Source: JACVRW01 sp963751835 | GTDB taxonomy: Bacteria; Actinomycetota; Thermoleophilia; Solirubrobacterales; Thermoleophilaceae | Direction of reading: 5' to 3' | DNA: 64,000 bases | Assembly: GCA_963751835.1 (NCBI GenBank) | Contig: CAVVWD010000029.1 | Location: 65,054 to 129,053, forward strand | Part shown: positions 25,015 to 33,206 of the stretch, one piece after another | How the letters are laid out: the number at the start of each line of letters is the position of its first letter | Numbering within the stretch: the stretch's first letter is position 1 | The notes under the pieces: generated by a model | What the model saw: the letters and a program-made list of their open reading frames with translations, nothing else | What the model was told of the DNA's origin: nothing | The model's database searches: none | Program-made: the position numbers and the translations under genes

Positions 25015-26819
25015 ACGTCCAGGATCCCGTCGATCGCCAGGATCACCCCGCACGCGACGAGCCCGGCGGCCAGCAGGCGGCCCGCCCAGCGGAGGACGCG
25101 GCCGCCGGCGCCCTCGGTGGACCCCGCCGCCAGCGCGGTCAACAGCGCGACACCCACCGCCAGCGCGCCCGCGCTCACGAGGATGCTCCGCTCGGCGCCC
25201 GCACCCAACGCCAGCACCAGCAGCGCGGGGCGCGCCACTACGGGGATCGCGACCGGGACGAGCGCGGCCCGCCAGCCGGCGAGCGCGGGCTCGGGCGGCG
25301 GCGGGCGCCGGAACAGGTCGATGGCGCCGGCGAGCACGGCCACGATCCCGGCGGCGACGCGGAACGAGGGCTCGCTCACGTCGAGCGCCTCGAGCAGCGG
25401 GTCTCCCGCGGCCGCGGCGGCGCAGACGGCGAGCCCTCCGAGCAACCCGCCGGCGGCCGCCACGCCGACCGCCGCCTGCCGCGACCGCCCGGTCCGCGGG
25501 ACCCCGAAGGCGGCCCGGGCCGGGTTGAGCGCCAGCACCAGCACGGCGGCCCACAGCAAGGCCGACGGCGCGTCATCGGTCGGGCCTGCCGAGTCCGACG
25601 CTTCCATCGCTTGCGCGATCGGGATGGTGCGCAGCAGCCCCGCCAGCGCGTGCTGCTGGTCGTCCATGCGGGTCTCACCGTCGACGAACCACGCGCCCTC
25701 CACCCGCTCGGGCCTGGCGGCCTTCGCGGCGTCCTCGCCGTCGGATTGCTCGTCGACGGCCAGTCCGGCGACGCAGGTGGCACGCTCGGCGACCGGGTCT
25801 CGCAGGTCGGCCAGCCGCGGCTCCGCCTGTGCGGTCAGCCACCACCCCGTCAGCGCCTCCCCCACCACGCCGTACCAGCCGCCGCGGGGCTCGTAGCTCC
25901 CCCGCACCAACCTGCCCCAGGGCCCGAACAGCTGGCCGAGGTAGCGGGCCTGGAAACCGAAGGACTCGGCCTGCCGGCGCGCGTAGCCCAACTCGTCCTC
26001 GGTCAGCGGCGGGCGACCGCGATCGGGGAACTCCACGGTCTCGGCCTGACCGTAGGCGGCCCAGTGGTCCGGGATCGGCGGCCAGTGATCCTCGACCTCG
26101 TCGCGCGACGTCGCCAGGTAGGCGCCGATGCGGTCCGCGGCCTCGCCCCAACCCTCCTCGGGAAAAGCGCGGTGGAGGCGAGCGAGAGCCCAGTACGCCT
26201 CCCCGGTGAAGTACTTGGAGTACTCGCCGGCCACCGGCGCCCCGCTCGCCGAGTCGTATTCCGCGAGCACAGCACCCGACGGCTCGGTCTGGGCGAGCAG
26301 GAAGCGCCCCAGCCGGCGCAGCACCTCGTCGTAGCGCTCGTCGCCGGTGGCCTCGCGCCGAATTGCCAGCCCTGCAGCCAGGAGGGCGGTTGAGCCCGTG
26401 GCGACCCGCCCCTGATACTCGAGCGCTGCCCAGCCTTCCCGCTCGAGGAGCCTGTCAAGCGCCCATTCCGTACCGCTGTCGGCTGAGCGCAGCGCACCGG
26501 GCAAGCCTGCCGCGGCGGCCTGGTACAGCCCCATCGTCACACCGGCGTGGCGAACCTCGTTGTACTCGGCCGAGGTCGAGTCGTCGTCGACGTTGTAGAG
26601 GTAAACCCAGCGGCCATCGGCCTCCTGATTGCGGACGAACCAGTCGACGGCAGCCTGGGCAGAGCCTCGGAGCTCCGCTGCGCTGACCTGTGGGCAGCGC
26701 TCCGGCGGCGCCCCCACCGCGAACACGGCGGCGATCAGCAGCGCCAGGATCAGGCCGGCCCGCCAGACGCGCGCGGCGGGCCGCGGCGCGGAGTGGCCGG
26801 GTGTCTCGCCCTCCGTCAT
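25011..26819 (-). CDS. membrane protein: N-terminal alpha-toroid-like domain fused to MarC-like membrane domain
   Basis: This 602-residue protein has an N-terminal anchor (residues 18-37). A soluble region of about 370 residues follows, with repeated helical units such as SAQAAVDWFVRNQEADGRWVY, AALEYQGRVATGSTALLAAGLA and GEAYWALARLHRAFP. These look like an alpha/alpha toroid of the kind seen in terpene cyclases and glycosidases. From about residue 425 come five or six membrane segments, including NPARAAFGVPR and VSEPSFRVAAGIVAVLAGAID, with similarity to MarC/UPF0056 proteins. Enzymatic residues are not evident. It overlaps the HTTM gene (ATGA, 26816-26819). Confidence 0.72.
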   Translation of the reverse strand: MTEGETPGHSAPRPAARVWRAGLILALLIAAVFAVGAPPERCPQVSAAELRGSAQAAVDWFVRNQEADGRWVYLYNVDDDSTSAEYNEVRHAGVTMGLYQAAAAGLPGALRSADSGTEWALDRLLEREGWAALEYQGRVATGSTALLAAGLAIRREATGDERYDEVLRRLGRFLLAQTEPSGAVLAEYDSASGAPVAGEYSKYFTGEAYWALARLHRAFPEEGWGEAADRIGAYLATSRDEVEDHWPPIPDHWAAYGQAETVEFPDRGRPPLTEDELGYARRQAESFGFQARYLGQLFGPWGRLVRGSYEPRGGWYGVVGEALTGWWLTAQAEPRLADLRDPVAERATCVAGLAVDEQSDGEDAAKAARPERVEGAWFVDGETRMDDQQHALAGLLRTIPIAQAMEASDSAGPTDDAPSALLWAAVLVLALNPARAAFGVPRTGRSRQAAVGVAAAGGLLGGLAVCAAAAAGDPLLEALDVSEPSFRVAAGIVAVLAGAIDLFRRPPPPEPALAGWRAALVPVAIPVVARPALLVLALGAGAERSILVSAGALAVGVALLTALAAGSTEGAGGRVLRWAGRLLAAGLVACGVILAIDGILDV

Positions 26820-27991
26820 GTCGGCCGCGCCGCGATCATCGTTCGCTCATCGGACCGGGAGCGGCGGGCCCGGCGGACGGTCGGAAGGAGCAGCGTTGGG
26901 AGCGCGAACCACGCCGTCAGGGGCAGGCGGCTGAGCGTGAACGCCACGGCCGGCGCTCCGCGGATAACGGTGCCATCCCGATCCACAACCTCGAGCGGCG
27001 AACCGGGCGTCGCCGGCTCGACGCGAAAACGCGCCAGCCAGTCGAGCCGGCGTACCAGCGCACCCAATCGCCGCTGTCGAGCCCCGGCCGAATCGATGCG
27101 GAGCACCCGATCGCTGGTCGAGGGCACCGCCCAGATCACCAGTACGGCGAGCGCGAGATACGAGAACACCTGCACCGATGCCGACACGTCTATGGACAGG
27201 TGAAAGACGACCGCAACCCACACCGCCGCGTAGCGGGTGCCACGCCACCACAGGCCCGCCGCGATGAACAGCTCCGTGATCACGATGAACTTGGCCGCGC
27301 CGGTGTGAAAGCTGCGGTCGGTCAGGAGCGACAGCGCCCAGTCCGGGAGCGGCCACGCTTCAAGCTCGCCTCGAGCCCGCGTCACGCGCTGCCAGGTGAC
27401 GGTGCCGCCAAACCAGTCGGGATCGAGGAGCTTGCTCAGGCCGGACGCGCCGTAGATCGCGGCGCACTCGAACCGAAGCAGCCACAGCGGCCAGGCGGGC
27501 GCCGCCGGATCGAGTGCGGGCAGCCCCCGCCGGCGACGGATCCACGCGTCCAGGGACAGCTCACGTCCGCACGGAGCCACCGCCAGCATCCCCAGGACGA
27601 TGACCAGGTAGGCCCGGTTGTTATGAAAGTGCGTGGTCGAGAGGAAGAGGTTGTAGGTGACGATCGCGAACGTGGTTGCGGTCGCCAGGCGAGTGAGGAA
27701 GCCGAGCGACATGGCCACGGCGGCCACCGCCGCCACCCAGAGCAGCCCGATGTAAAGCGCGTCGGGCAGCTCCGGGTACCAGGCGGCGTAGGGCTCGTAG
27801 AAGGCGTCCCGGTAGACCCGCCCATCAAGGCCGTCGGAGAGGAACGGCCGCAGATGCAGGAGCACGACCGGCCCCGTCAGCACCCTCAGCAGTGCGAACG
27901 CCCGCATGCTGACCGCGCGGCCCAGGAGGGCGTCGAAGCGGCCGACCAGGCCGCGGGCCTGGGGCGGCGCGTGGGGCGTTGCCACGTTCAC
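26816..27991 (-). CDS. HTTM-domain (gamma-carboxylase-like) membrane protein
   Basis: This 391-residue protein has several membrane helices and the HTTM pattern: FALLRVLTGPVVLLHLRPFL, TYNLFLSTTHFHNNRAYLVIV, and RFECAAIYGASGLSKLLDPDW, whose Tyr/Ser/Lys block is typical. A basic C-terminal tail follows. Bacterial HTTM proteins resemble vitamin-K-dependent gamma-carboxylases, but most lack a shown activity. It lies between the toroid-MarC fusion and a small membrane protein, with four-base overlaps on both sides, so the three products probably act together in the membrane. Confidence 0.8.
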   Translation of the reverse strand: MNVATPHAPPQARGLVGRFDALLGRAVSMRAFALLRVLTGPVVLLHLRPFLSDGLDGRVYRDAFYEPYAAWYPELPDALYIGLLWVAAVAAVAMSLGFLTRLATATTFAIVTYNLFLSTTHFHNNRAYLVIVLGMLAVAPCGRELSLDAWIRRRRGLPALDPAAPAWPLWLLRFECAAIYGASGLSKLLDPDWFGGTVTWQRVTRARGELEAWPLPDWALSLLTDRSFHTGAAKFIVITELFIAAGLWWRGTRYAAVWVAVVFHLSIDVSASVQVFSYLALAVLVIWAVPSTSDRVLRIDSAGARQRRLGALVRRLDWLARFRVEPATPGSPLEVVDRDGTVIRGAPAVAFTLSRLPLTAWFALPTLLLPTVRRARRSRSDERTMIAARPT

Positions 27992-28434
27992 CCGGCGCCC
28001 TCGCGGACACGGCTGCGGAGGACGCCGACCCGCGGTGGGTCAGCGTTGTGCCAGGAGGTCACCCTGGCCTCCAGGTGGTGTGTCTCGCGGTCGCGCGGCG
28101 TGTTGCTCGCGACCCAGTCGAGCGCGGCCTCGAGGAACGCCAGCTGGTTGGCGAGCCCGGCGTCGGCGTGGTGACGGACCGAGGGGTAGCTCAGCCCCCG
28201 GCTCTGGACCAGCTCGTCCCAGCGGTACCCCGACCACGAACGTTCGATCGGCACTCGCCGGCCGTCGGCGGTGACCCGGACCACGTCGGCGCGCCAGGTG
28301 CTCGACTCGGGGAACATCTGGAAGGCGAACTCCTTGTGGTCAGCCCAGTAGCCGCGCGCAATCAGCCCGAGTTGCAGCACCACAACGGCGACGACCACCA
28401 TCCGCCGCCCGACGACCCTGACCCTCGAACTCAC
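27988..28434 (-). CDS. small membrane-anchored protein, first gene of the HTTM operon
   Basis: From GTG 28434 the protein has 148 residues: a basic start, one anchor (MVVVAVVVLQLGLIARGYW), then a soluble domain with FAFQMFPESSTWRADVVRV, SWSGYRWDELVQSRGL and a C-terminal helix. FAFQMFPESS followed by a transmembrane anchor is a pattern I have seen beside HTTM genes, though I know no named family. The stop overlaps the HTTM start (ATGA). I read it as a partner subunit of the HTTM protein. Confidence 0.65.
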   Translation of the reverse strand: MSSRVRVVGRRMVVVAVVVLQLGLIARGYWADHKEFAFQMFPESSTWRADVVRVTADGRRVPIERSWSGYRWDELVQSRGLSYPSVRHHADAGLANQLAFLEAALDWVASNTPRDRETHHLEARVTSWHNADPPRVGVLRSRVREGAG

Positions 28435-28492
28435 GCGGTTACGATGACACGGCCGACTCGGAGAGCGAGGGCGGCCCCGGGCGGAGCCCCGT

Positions 28493-28498
28493 GATACT
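28493..28498 (+). promoter_or_regulatory. predicted -10 element of a leaderless arsR promoter
   Basis: GATACT at 28493-28498 matches four of six -10 bases. Transcription starting 7-10 bases later would begin at or next to the GTG at 28508, giving a leaderless message; no ribosome-binding site is visible. Confidence 0.4.
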
Positions 28499-28516
28499 GT
28501 TAACCCAGTGGTTAAC
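28499..28516. promoter_or_regulatory. ArsR-type operator overlapping the arsR start codon
   Basis: GTTAACCCAGTGGTTAAC is a perfect 7-4-7 inverted repeat. It covers the predicted start point and the GTG start codon (28508-28510), so the ArsR protein bound there would block its own operon. Confidence 0.65.
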
Positions 28517-28822
28517 GATCCGTTCAAGGCGCTTTCGCACCCCATCCGCCGCGGCATCGTCGAGCGCCTCGCCGCCGGCCCCGCGACCGTAGGTGACGCC
28601 ACCGGCGGCTTCGGTGTGTCCAAGCCCGCGATCTCCAAGCACCTGAAGGTGCTGGAAGAGACCGGCGTCGTGAGGCGCGAGGTCGTGGGGCGCACGCACC
28701 GGCTGTCGCTCGAGCCCGACGTGCTCAGCGAGGCGGCCGACTGGATGGATCGCCAGCGCGCCCTCTGGGGGCGCCTGTTCGATGTCGTCGATGAATATCT
28801 GAAGGAGGAAGGGTCCAAATGA
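28508..28822 (+). CDS. ArsR/SmtB-family transcriptional regulator
   Basis: This 104-residue winged-helix protein has FKALSHPIRRGIVERLAAGP, the recognition helix in VSKPAISKHLKVLEETGVV, and RREVVGRTHRLSLEP as wing. The metal-binding Cys of classic ArsR are absent, so it belongs to the branch that regulates AHSA1/SRPBCC and DUF899 genes without metal. It leads an operon with DUF899, a 43-residue protein, SRPBCC and a DNA ligase. A palindrome lies over its start. The stop overlaps the next ATG. Confidence 0.87.
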   Translation: MVNDPFKALSHPIRRGIVERLAAGPATVGDATGGFGVSKPAISKHLKVLEETGVVRREVVGRTHRLSLEPDVLSEAADWMDRQRALWGRLFDVVDEYLKEEGSK

Positions 28823-29499
28823 ACATGAACACGCCGTCTGTCGTTTCGCCCGAGGAGTGGCAAGCCGCTCGCGAGGAGCTGCTGGTCGAGGAAAAGAAGC
28901 TGACGCGGGCCCGCGACGCGCTCGCCGCCAAGCGCCGCCGCATGCCGCGGATGGCGGTGGAGAAGGACTACCGCTTCGAGGCGCCGAACGGGCCGGCGAG
29001 CCTGCTCGACCTGTTCGAGGGGCGACGCCAGCTGATCGTCTACCGCTTCTTCTTCGACCCCGGCATGGACAACTATCCCGAGCGCGGCTGCCCGGGCTGC
29101 TCCTTCCTCGCGGACCAGCTGGCACACCTCGCTCACCTGAACGCTCGCGACACCACCCTCGCGTACGTCTCGCGCGCGCCCCAGCCCGAGATACAGCGCT
29201 TAAAGACGCAGATGGGCTGGGAGCAGATCCCGTGGTACACCGTCACGGACAGCTTCGACGCCGACTTTGGCGTTGACGAGTGGCACGGAACCAACGCCTT
29301 CATCCGCGACGGCGAGCGGATCTTCCGCACCTACTTCATCGACGCCCGCGGCGACGAGGCGCTGGGCACCACGTGGAGCTTCCTCGACATGAGTCCGCTC
29401 GGGCGCCAGGAGGAGTGGGAGGACTCGCCGGAGGGCTACCCGCAGACCCCGCCGTACCAGTGGTGGAACTACCACGACCGGTACGGCGCTCCCGCGTGA
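28819..29499 (+). CDS. DUF899 thioredoxin-like protein (first copy)
   Basis: This 226-residue protein has the DUF899 pattern: EEWQAAREELLVEEKKLTRARD, then KDYRFEAPNGPASLLDLFEGR, YRFFFDPGMD, and the CPGC pair in ERGCPGCSFLADQL, placed where thioredoxins carry their active site. YVSRAPQPEIQRLK and SFDADFGVDEWHGTNAF follow. The family is thioredoxin-fold and its redox partner is unknown. It overlaps arsR (ATGA) and the following 43-residue gene (GTGA). Confidence 0.87.
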   Translation: MNMNTPSVVSPEEWQAAREELLVEEKKLTRARDALAAKRRRMPRMAVEKDYRFEAPNGPASLLDLFEGRRQLIVYRFFFDPGMDNYPERGCPGCSFLADQLAHLAHLNARDTTLAYVSRAPQPEIQRLKTQMGWEQIPWYTVTDSFDADFGVDEWHGTNAFIRDGERIFRTYFIDARGDEALGTTWSFLDMSPLGRQEEWEDSPEGYPQTPPYQWWNYHDRYGAPA

Positions 29500-29627
29500 T
29501 CGCTCACATCGGAGGCATGCCGCTCGAGGAGCTGCTCCCGTCGGTGACCGGCGCGGGCGCCGGACTGCTCGTAGCGCGCGCATGGATAATGCTGCGCCTA
29601 CGACGCCGACGGGAGCCGCGGGCTTGA
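29496..29627 (+). CDS. 43-residue hydrophobic protein between DUF899 and SRPBCC
   Basis: GTG 29496 overlaps the DUF899 stop and the frame ends at 29627, inside the next gene. The protein is HIGGMPLEELLPSVTGAGAG, then LLVARAWIMLRLRRRREP: a small hydrophobic stretch with a basic tail. Similar short proteins with an (H)xGG(M/I)PLEE start occur next to DUF899 or AHSA1 genes in actinobacteria as far as I recall. It is probably a small membrane-associated peptide. Overlaps on both sides suggest real translation. Confidence 0.5.
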   Translation: MIAHIGGMPLEELLPSVTGAGAGLLVARAWIMLRLRRRREPRA

Positions 29628-30055
29628 TCGAAGACACCACGCTGCGCATGGAGCGCACCTTCCAGGCGCCCGCCCAGGCGGTCTTCGACGCCTGGACCAG
29701 CGAGGAGGTGATTCGGCGCTGGTGGCACGCCGGGCACGACTGGGAGACGACCGAGGCCGAGGTCGACCTGCGCGTGGGTGGCGAGGTGCGGGTGGTGATG
29801 CGCAACCCCCACGAGGACGTCGAATACGGGGGCGGTGGCAGGTACACGGAGATCGATCCCCCGAACCGCCTGGCGTTCACCTGGATCTGGGACGGCGACG
29901 ACAGACGGCAGCTGATCGAGCTCGAGTTCGACGAGAACGACGGCGCCACAACCGTCCGCTTCACCCACAGCAACCTGTGGGACGAGGAGGCCGTACGCTC
30001 GCACGAGGACGGGTGGGGCAAGGCCTTCGACAATCTCGAGCGCACGCTCGGGTGA
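29582..30055 (+). CDS. SRPBCC/AHSA1-family protein
   Basis: This 157-residue protein has the activator-of-HSP90 homology (START-like) fold: LRMERTFQAPAQAVFDAWTS, the Trp-rich EVIRRWWHAGHDWETTEAEV, DLRVGGEVRVVMRNP, and a final amphipathic helix EDGWGKAFDNLERTL. These proteins bind hydrophobic ligands in a deep cavity. It is the usual companion of ArsR genes of this branch. Its start overlaps the 43-residue gene by 46 bases, and its stop overlaps the ligase GTG (30052-30055). Confidence 0.85.
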   Translation: MDNAAPTTPTGAAGLIEDTTLRMERTFQAPAQAVFDAWTSEEVIRRWWHAGHDWETTEAEVDLRVGGEVRVVMRNPHEDVEYGGGGRYTEIDPPNRLAFTWIWDGDDRRQLIELEFDENDGATTVRFTHSNLWDEEAVRSHEDGWGKAFDNLERTLG

Positions 30056-31563
30056 CGCTGCTCGCCGACGTCGTCAGCGCGTCGAGGAACGTGACAGATA
30101 CGAGCTCACGCTCGCAGAAGATCGCGATCCTCGCCGAACTGCTGGCGCAGCTCGATACCGACGAGGTGGCGCCCGCCGTCGGTTTTCTCACCGGGGTGCC
30201 GAGACAGGGCCGGGTCGGGGTCGGCTACTCGACGGTCTACGGCATCGAGGGCGCGCCGGCCTCTGAGGCCTCTCTGACCATCGGCGAGCTCGACCGCACG
30301 ATCGCCGAGGTTCAGGGGATGACGGGAAGCGGATCGGCGGCCAAGCGCAAGCAGATTCTCGGCGAGCTCCTCGGACGCGCCACTGAACCCGAGGCCGACT
30401 TCGTCAAGCGGCTCTTCACGGGTGGCCTGAGGCAGGGCGCGCTCGCGGGGCTGATGGTCGACGCGGTCGCGAAGGCGGCCGGGGTGTCCGGCGAGATCAC
30501 GCGCCGCGCCCTGATGCTCTCGGGCGACCTCCCGCGCACGGCTGAGATCGCGATCACAGGTGGTGAGGACGAGCTTCGCGACGTCGGGTTCGAGCTCTTC
30601 CGGCCCATCGTTCCGATGCTGGCCTCCACCGCCGCGAGCGTGTCCGACGCGGTCTCCGGCTTCGATCGTTCGTCGGTGGAATGGAAGCTCGACGGGATCA
30701 GGATCCAGGTCCACAGGCGCGACGACGAGGTCCGCATCTACACGCGCAACCTCAACGAGATCACGCACGCGCTGCCGGGGATCGTCGAGGCGGTGCGCGG
30801 CCTACAGGTGAGCCAAGCGGTTTTCGACGGCGAGGCTTTGTGGATGGCCGAGCACGGCCCGGCCGCCTTTCAGGACACGGTGTCGCAGATCGACAGCGCG
30901 GCGCCGCCCGAGGGGATCGTCACGTTCCTCTTCGATCTGCTCCACCTCGACGGCGATGACCTCCTCGACACGCCGCTGGAGGAGCGCGCCGCCCGGCTCG
31001 AAGCGGTGGCGGCGCACCTCAAGATCCCGAGCCTGGTCACGTCGGACCCCGACACCGCCCAGCAGGTTCTCGACGAGTCGCTGCGGGCGGGGCACGAGGG
31101 CGTTGTCGTAAAGGACGTCGCGTCCCGCTACAGCGCCGGGCGCCGCGGGAAGGCGTGGCGCAAGGTCAAGCCGGTGCTGACCTACGACCTCGTGGTGCTC
31201 GGCGCAGAGTGGGGCCATGGCCGCCGGCAGGGCTGGCTGTCGAACCTCCACCTCGGCGCCCGCGACCCGAGTACAGGCGAGTTCGTCATGGTGGGAAAGT
31301 GCTTCAAGGGGCTGACGGACGAACTGCTCGAGTGGCAGACGAGGGAGCTACTCGCGCGCGAGACCGAACGGCAGGGGATCGCGGTGCTGGTGCGCCCGGA
31401 GCTCGTGGTCGAGATCGCGTTGGACGGCGTCCAGTCCTCGACTCGTTACCCGGGCGGCGTGGCGCTGCGCTTCGCGCGCGTCAAGCGCTATCGGCCGGAC
31501 AAGGGCGCCGCGGACGCGGACACGATCGACGACCTGCAGAAACTACTGGCCGTCAGGCGCTGA
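30052..31563 (+). CDS. ligB: ATP-dependent DNA ligase, LigB type
   Basis: From GTG 30052 the protein has 503 residues, the size of mycobacterial LigB. The adenylation motif is EWKLDG with Lys212. Further nucleotidyltransferase motifs are RNLNEITHALPG, FDGEALW, FLFDLLHLDGDD, GHEGVVVKD and KAWRKVKP. A C-terminal OB-fold follows (ATP-ligase C). The N-terminal alpha-helical DNA-binding region is complete. It seals nicks using ATP. Its place in an ArsR-led operon with redox and lipid-like proteins is unusual and suggests stress-induced repair. It overlaps the convergent araC gene by 11 bases. Confidence 0.88.
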   Translation: MTLLADVVSASRNVTDTSSRSQKIAILAELLAQLDTDEVAPAVGFLTGVPRQGRVGVGYSTVYGIEGAPASEASLTIGELDRTIAEVQGMTGSGSAAKRKQILGELLGRATEPEADFVKRLFTGGLRQGALAGLMVDAVAKAAGVSGEITRRALMLSGDLPRTAEIAITGGEDELRDVGFELFRPIVPMLASTAASVSDAVSGFDRSSVEWKLDGIRIQVHRRDDEVRIYTRNLNEITHALPGIVEAVRGLQVSQAVFDGEALWMAEHGPAAFQDTVSQIDSAAPPEGIVTFLFDLLHLDGDDLLDTPLEERAARLEAVAAHLKIPSLVTSDPDTAQQVLDESLRAGHEGVVVKDVASRYSAGRRGKAWRKVKPVLTYDLVVLGAEWGHGRRQGWLSNLHLGARDPSTGEFVMVGKCFKGLTDELLEWQTRELLARETERQGIAVLVRPELVVEIALDGVQSSTRYPGGVALRFARVKRYRPDKGAADADTIDDLQKLLAVRR

Positions 31564-32512
31564 CGGCCTCTCGTTCCGCCGCCGCGACGGCGCGATGCTC
31601 CCGCGGGCTGATGCCGCGGACCCGCTTGAAGGCTGCGCTGAGGGCGAACGGGCTGCCGTAGCCGACCTCGTGGGCGACGGAGCCGATCGTGGCGTCGGGC
31701 TCGAGCAGCAGATCGGCGGCGAGCGCGATACGCCAGCCGGTGAGGAAGGTCATCGGCGGCTCGCCGACCAGCTCATGGAAGCGCCGCGCCAGCGCCGCCC
31801 TGGAAGCGCCTGTCTCGCGGGCCAGATCGGCCACCGTCCACTGCCGGGCAGGGTTGTTTTGCAGCAGCCGAAGAGCGCGCCCGACGACGGGGTCGCTGTA
31901 GGCGCGGTACCAGCCGGGCGCCTCAGCCTCGGGACGGGCGAACCAGGCGCGCAGGACGGCGATCAGCAACAGGTCGAGCAGGCGGTCGAGCACGGCCTCC
32001 TGACCGGGCTCGTCCTTGACGATCTCGTCCGCGAGCAGTGGGATGACCGGGCAGTCCCATTCGTCCTGACGCAAGGCCAGCGTCGTCGGCAGCGCCCGGA
32101 GCAGCCGCCCGCTGACCTCGCCGTCCAGGTGGTACGACCCGGTGAGCATCACGGTCGCGCCGTCCGCTGCGTTGCCCCAGGTGCGCACACCGAGGTCGCG
32201 CATGCTTCCGAGGTCCTCGCCGTCCATGGTGGTGCAGCGCTGCCCCGGGAGGATCATGACCTGGGGCGCGGTGCCCGGGTCATCGGCGACCGTGTATGGA
32301 TCCGGCCCGCGGACAATCGCAACGTCACCGCGCTGCAGCGAGACCGGCTCGCCGTCGTCGGGGATGTACCACGCCTCGCCGCGCACCATTGCAACCACCG
32401 TGAGCGGCGCCTCGTCCTCGATGCGCAGCGACCACGGTGGATCCATGCTCGAGCGGAGCAGGAACGCCTGCCGGGCTCTCGGTCCGTCAAGTAGGCCAAC
32501 CACCGCGTCCAT
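31553..32512 (-). CDS. AraC-family regulator with cupin sensor domain
   Basis: This 319-residue protein has an N-terminal cupin domain (WSLRIEDEAPLTVVAMVRG, EPVSLQRGDVAIVRGPDPYTV) of the Cupin_6 group. A double HTH follows: TVADLARETGASRAALARRF and IGSVAHEVGYGSPFALSAAFKR, ending with RGISPREHR. It is divergent from the frameshifted cupin gene at 32594, which is its probable target together with the DHA2 transporter. Confidence 0.87.
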   Translation of the reverse strand: MDAVVGLLDGPRARQAFLLRSSMDPPWSLRIEDEAPLTVVAMVRGEAWYIPDDGEPVSLQRGDVAIVRGPDPYTVADDPGTAPQVMILPGQRCTTMDGEDLGSMRDLGVRTWGNAADGATVMLTGSYHLDGEVSGRLLRALPTTLALRQDEWDCPVIPLLADEIVKDEPGQEAVLDRLLDLLLIAVLRAWFARPEAEAPGWYRAYSDPVVGRALRLLQNNPARQWTVADLARETGASRAALARRFHELVGEPPMTFLTGWRIALAADLLLEPDATIGSVAHEVGYGSPFALSAAFKRVRGISPREHRAVAAAEREAVSA

Positions 32513-32531
32513 GGATAGAGAGTAGACGCTG

Positions 32532-32547
32532 GCGCATGATTTTGCGC
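32532..32547. promoter_or_regulatory. inverted repeat in the araC-cupin intergenic region
   Basis: GCGCA-TGATTT-TGCGC is a 5-6-5 inverted repeat in the 81-base gap between the divergent genes. It could be an operator for the AraC-type regulator, though that family usually prefers direct repeats. Confidence 0.35.
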
Positions 32548-32593
32548 TTCTTGGCCATGGACGGTCTCTTTCCGAGGCTCTTGACTGTTCGGC

Positions 32594-33173
32594 ATGAGCA
32601 ATCAGAGCCCCGAAACAACAGTCGTCGCTCCCGGCCAGACACTCGAGAACCCGATCACCGGCGAGCGCTTCACCTTCACCGATACCGCGGCCACGACGGA
32701 CGGCGAGCTGCTCGCCTTCGACCTCGCGCTGAGGCGCGGCGGCGCGGTGCCCATCGCGCACGTCCACCCGATCCAGACCGAGCACTTCGAGGTCCTCGAG
32801 GGGCAGATGCGGTTCCGCGCTCGGGCTGCGCACGCGGCTGGCCGGCCCGGGCGACGTCATCGAGGTCGCGCCAGGAGTGATCCACTCCTTCGCGAACGCC
32901 GGCGAAGAGGAGGCGCGCCTGCACGTCGAGGTCCGTCCGGCGCTGGCGATGGAGCAGATGCTGGCCGAGGTCGTCGCGCTCGCTGAGGCGGGGCGCATGA
33001 CCGAGCGTGGCATGCCGCGCAATCTGCTGGACCTTGCGGTCCTCGCACGCAAGTACGACCAGGAGGCGCACGCGCCGTACCTGAGCGTGGGCGTTCAGCG
33101 CATGCTGCTGGCGCCGCTGGTGTTCTCCGCGCGGCGGCGGCAGGCCGCCCCGCAGCCCGTACTCGCCTCGTGA
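32594..33173 (+). pseudogene. cupin-domain protein with one frameshift
   Basis: The first frame gives LENPITGERFTFTDTAATT and the metal-site strand VPIAHVHPIQTEHFEVLEG (His, His, Glu). It then loses sense near 32820. The +1-shifted frame continues with RTRLAGPGDVIEVAPGVIHSF and ends in a conserved tail (MPRNLLDLAVLARKYDQE). The two halves join without loss, so a single inserted or deleted base explains the break. It is divergent from araC and probably regulated by it. Confidence 0.75.
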
Positions 33174-33206
33174 CGCGGCTGCCACGGACGGAACGTAGCT
33201 GAAGAA

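Noticed and set aside
30052..31563. LigD-type multifunctional ligase partner of Ku
   Set aside because: There is no polymerase or phosphoesterase domain; size and motifs fit the stand-alone LigB type.
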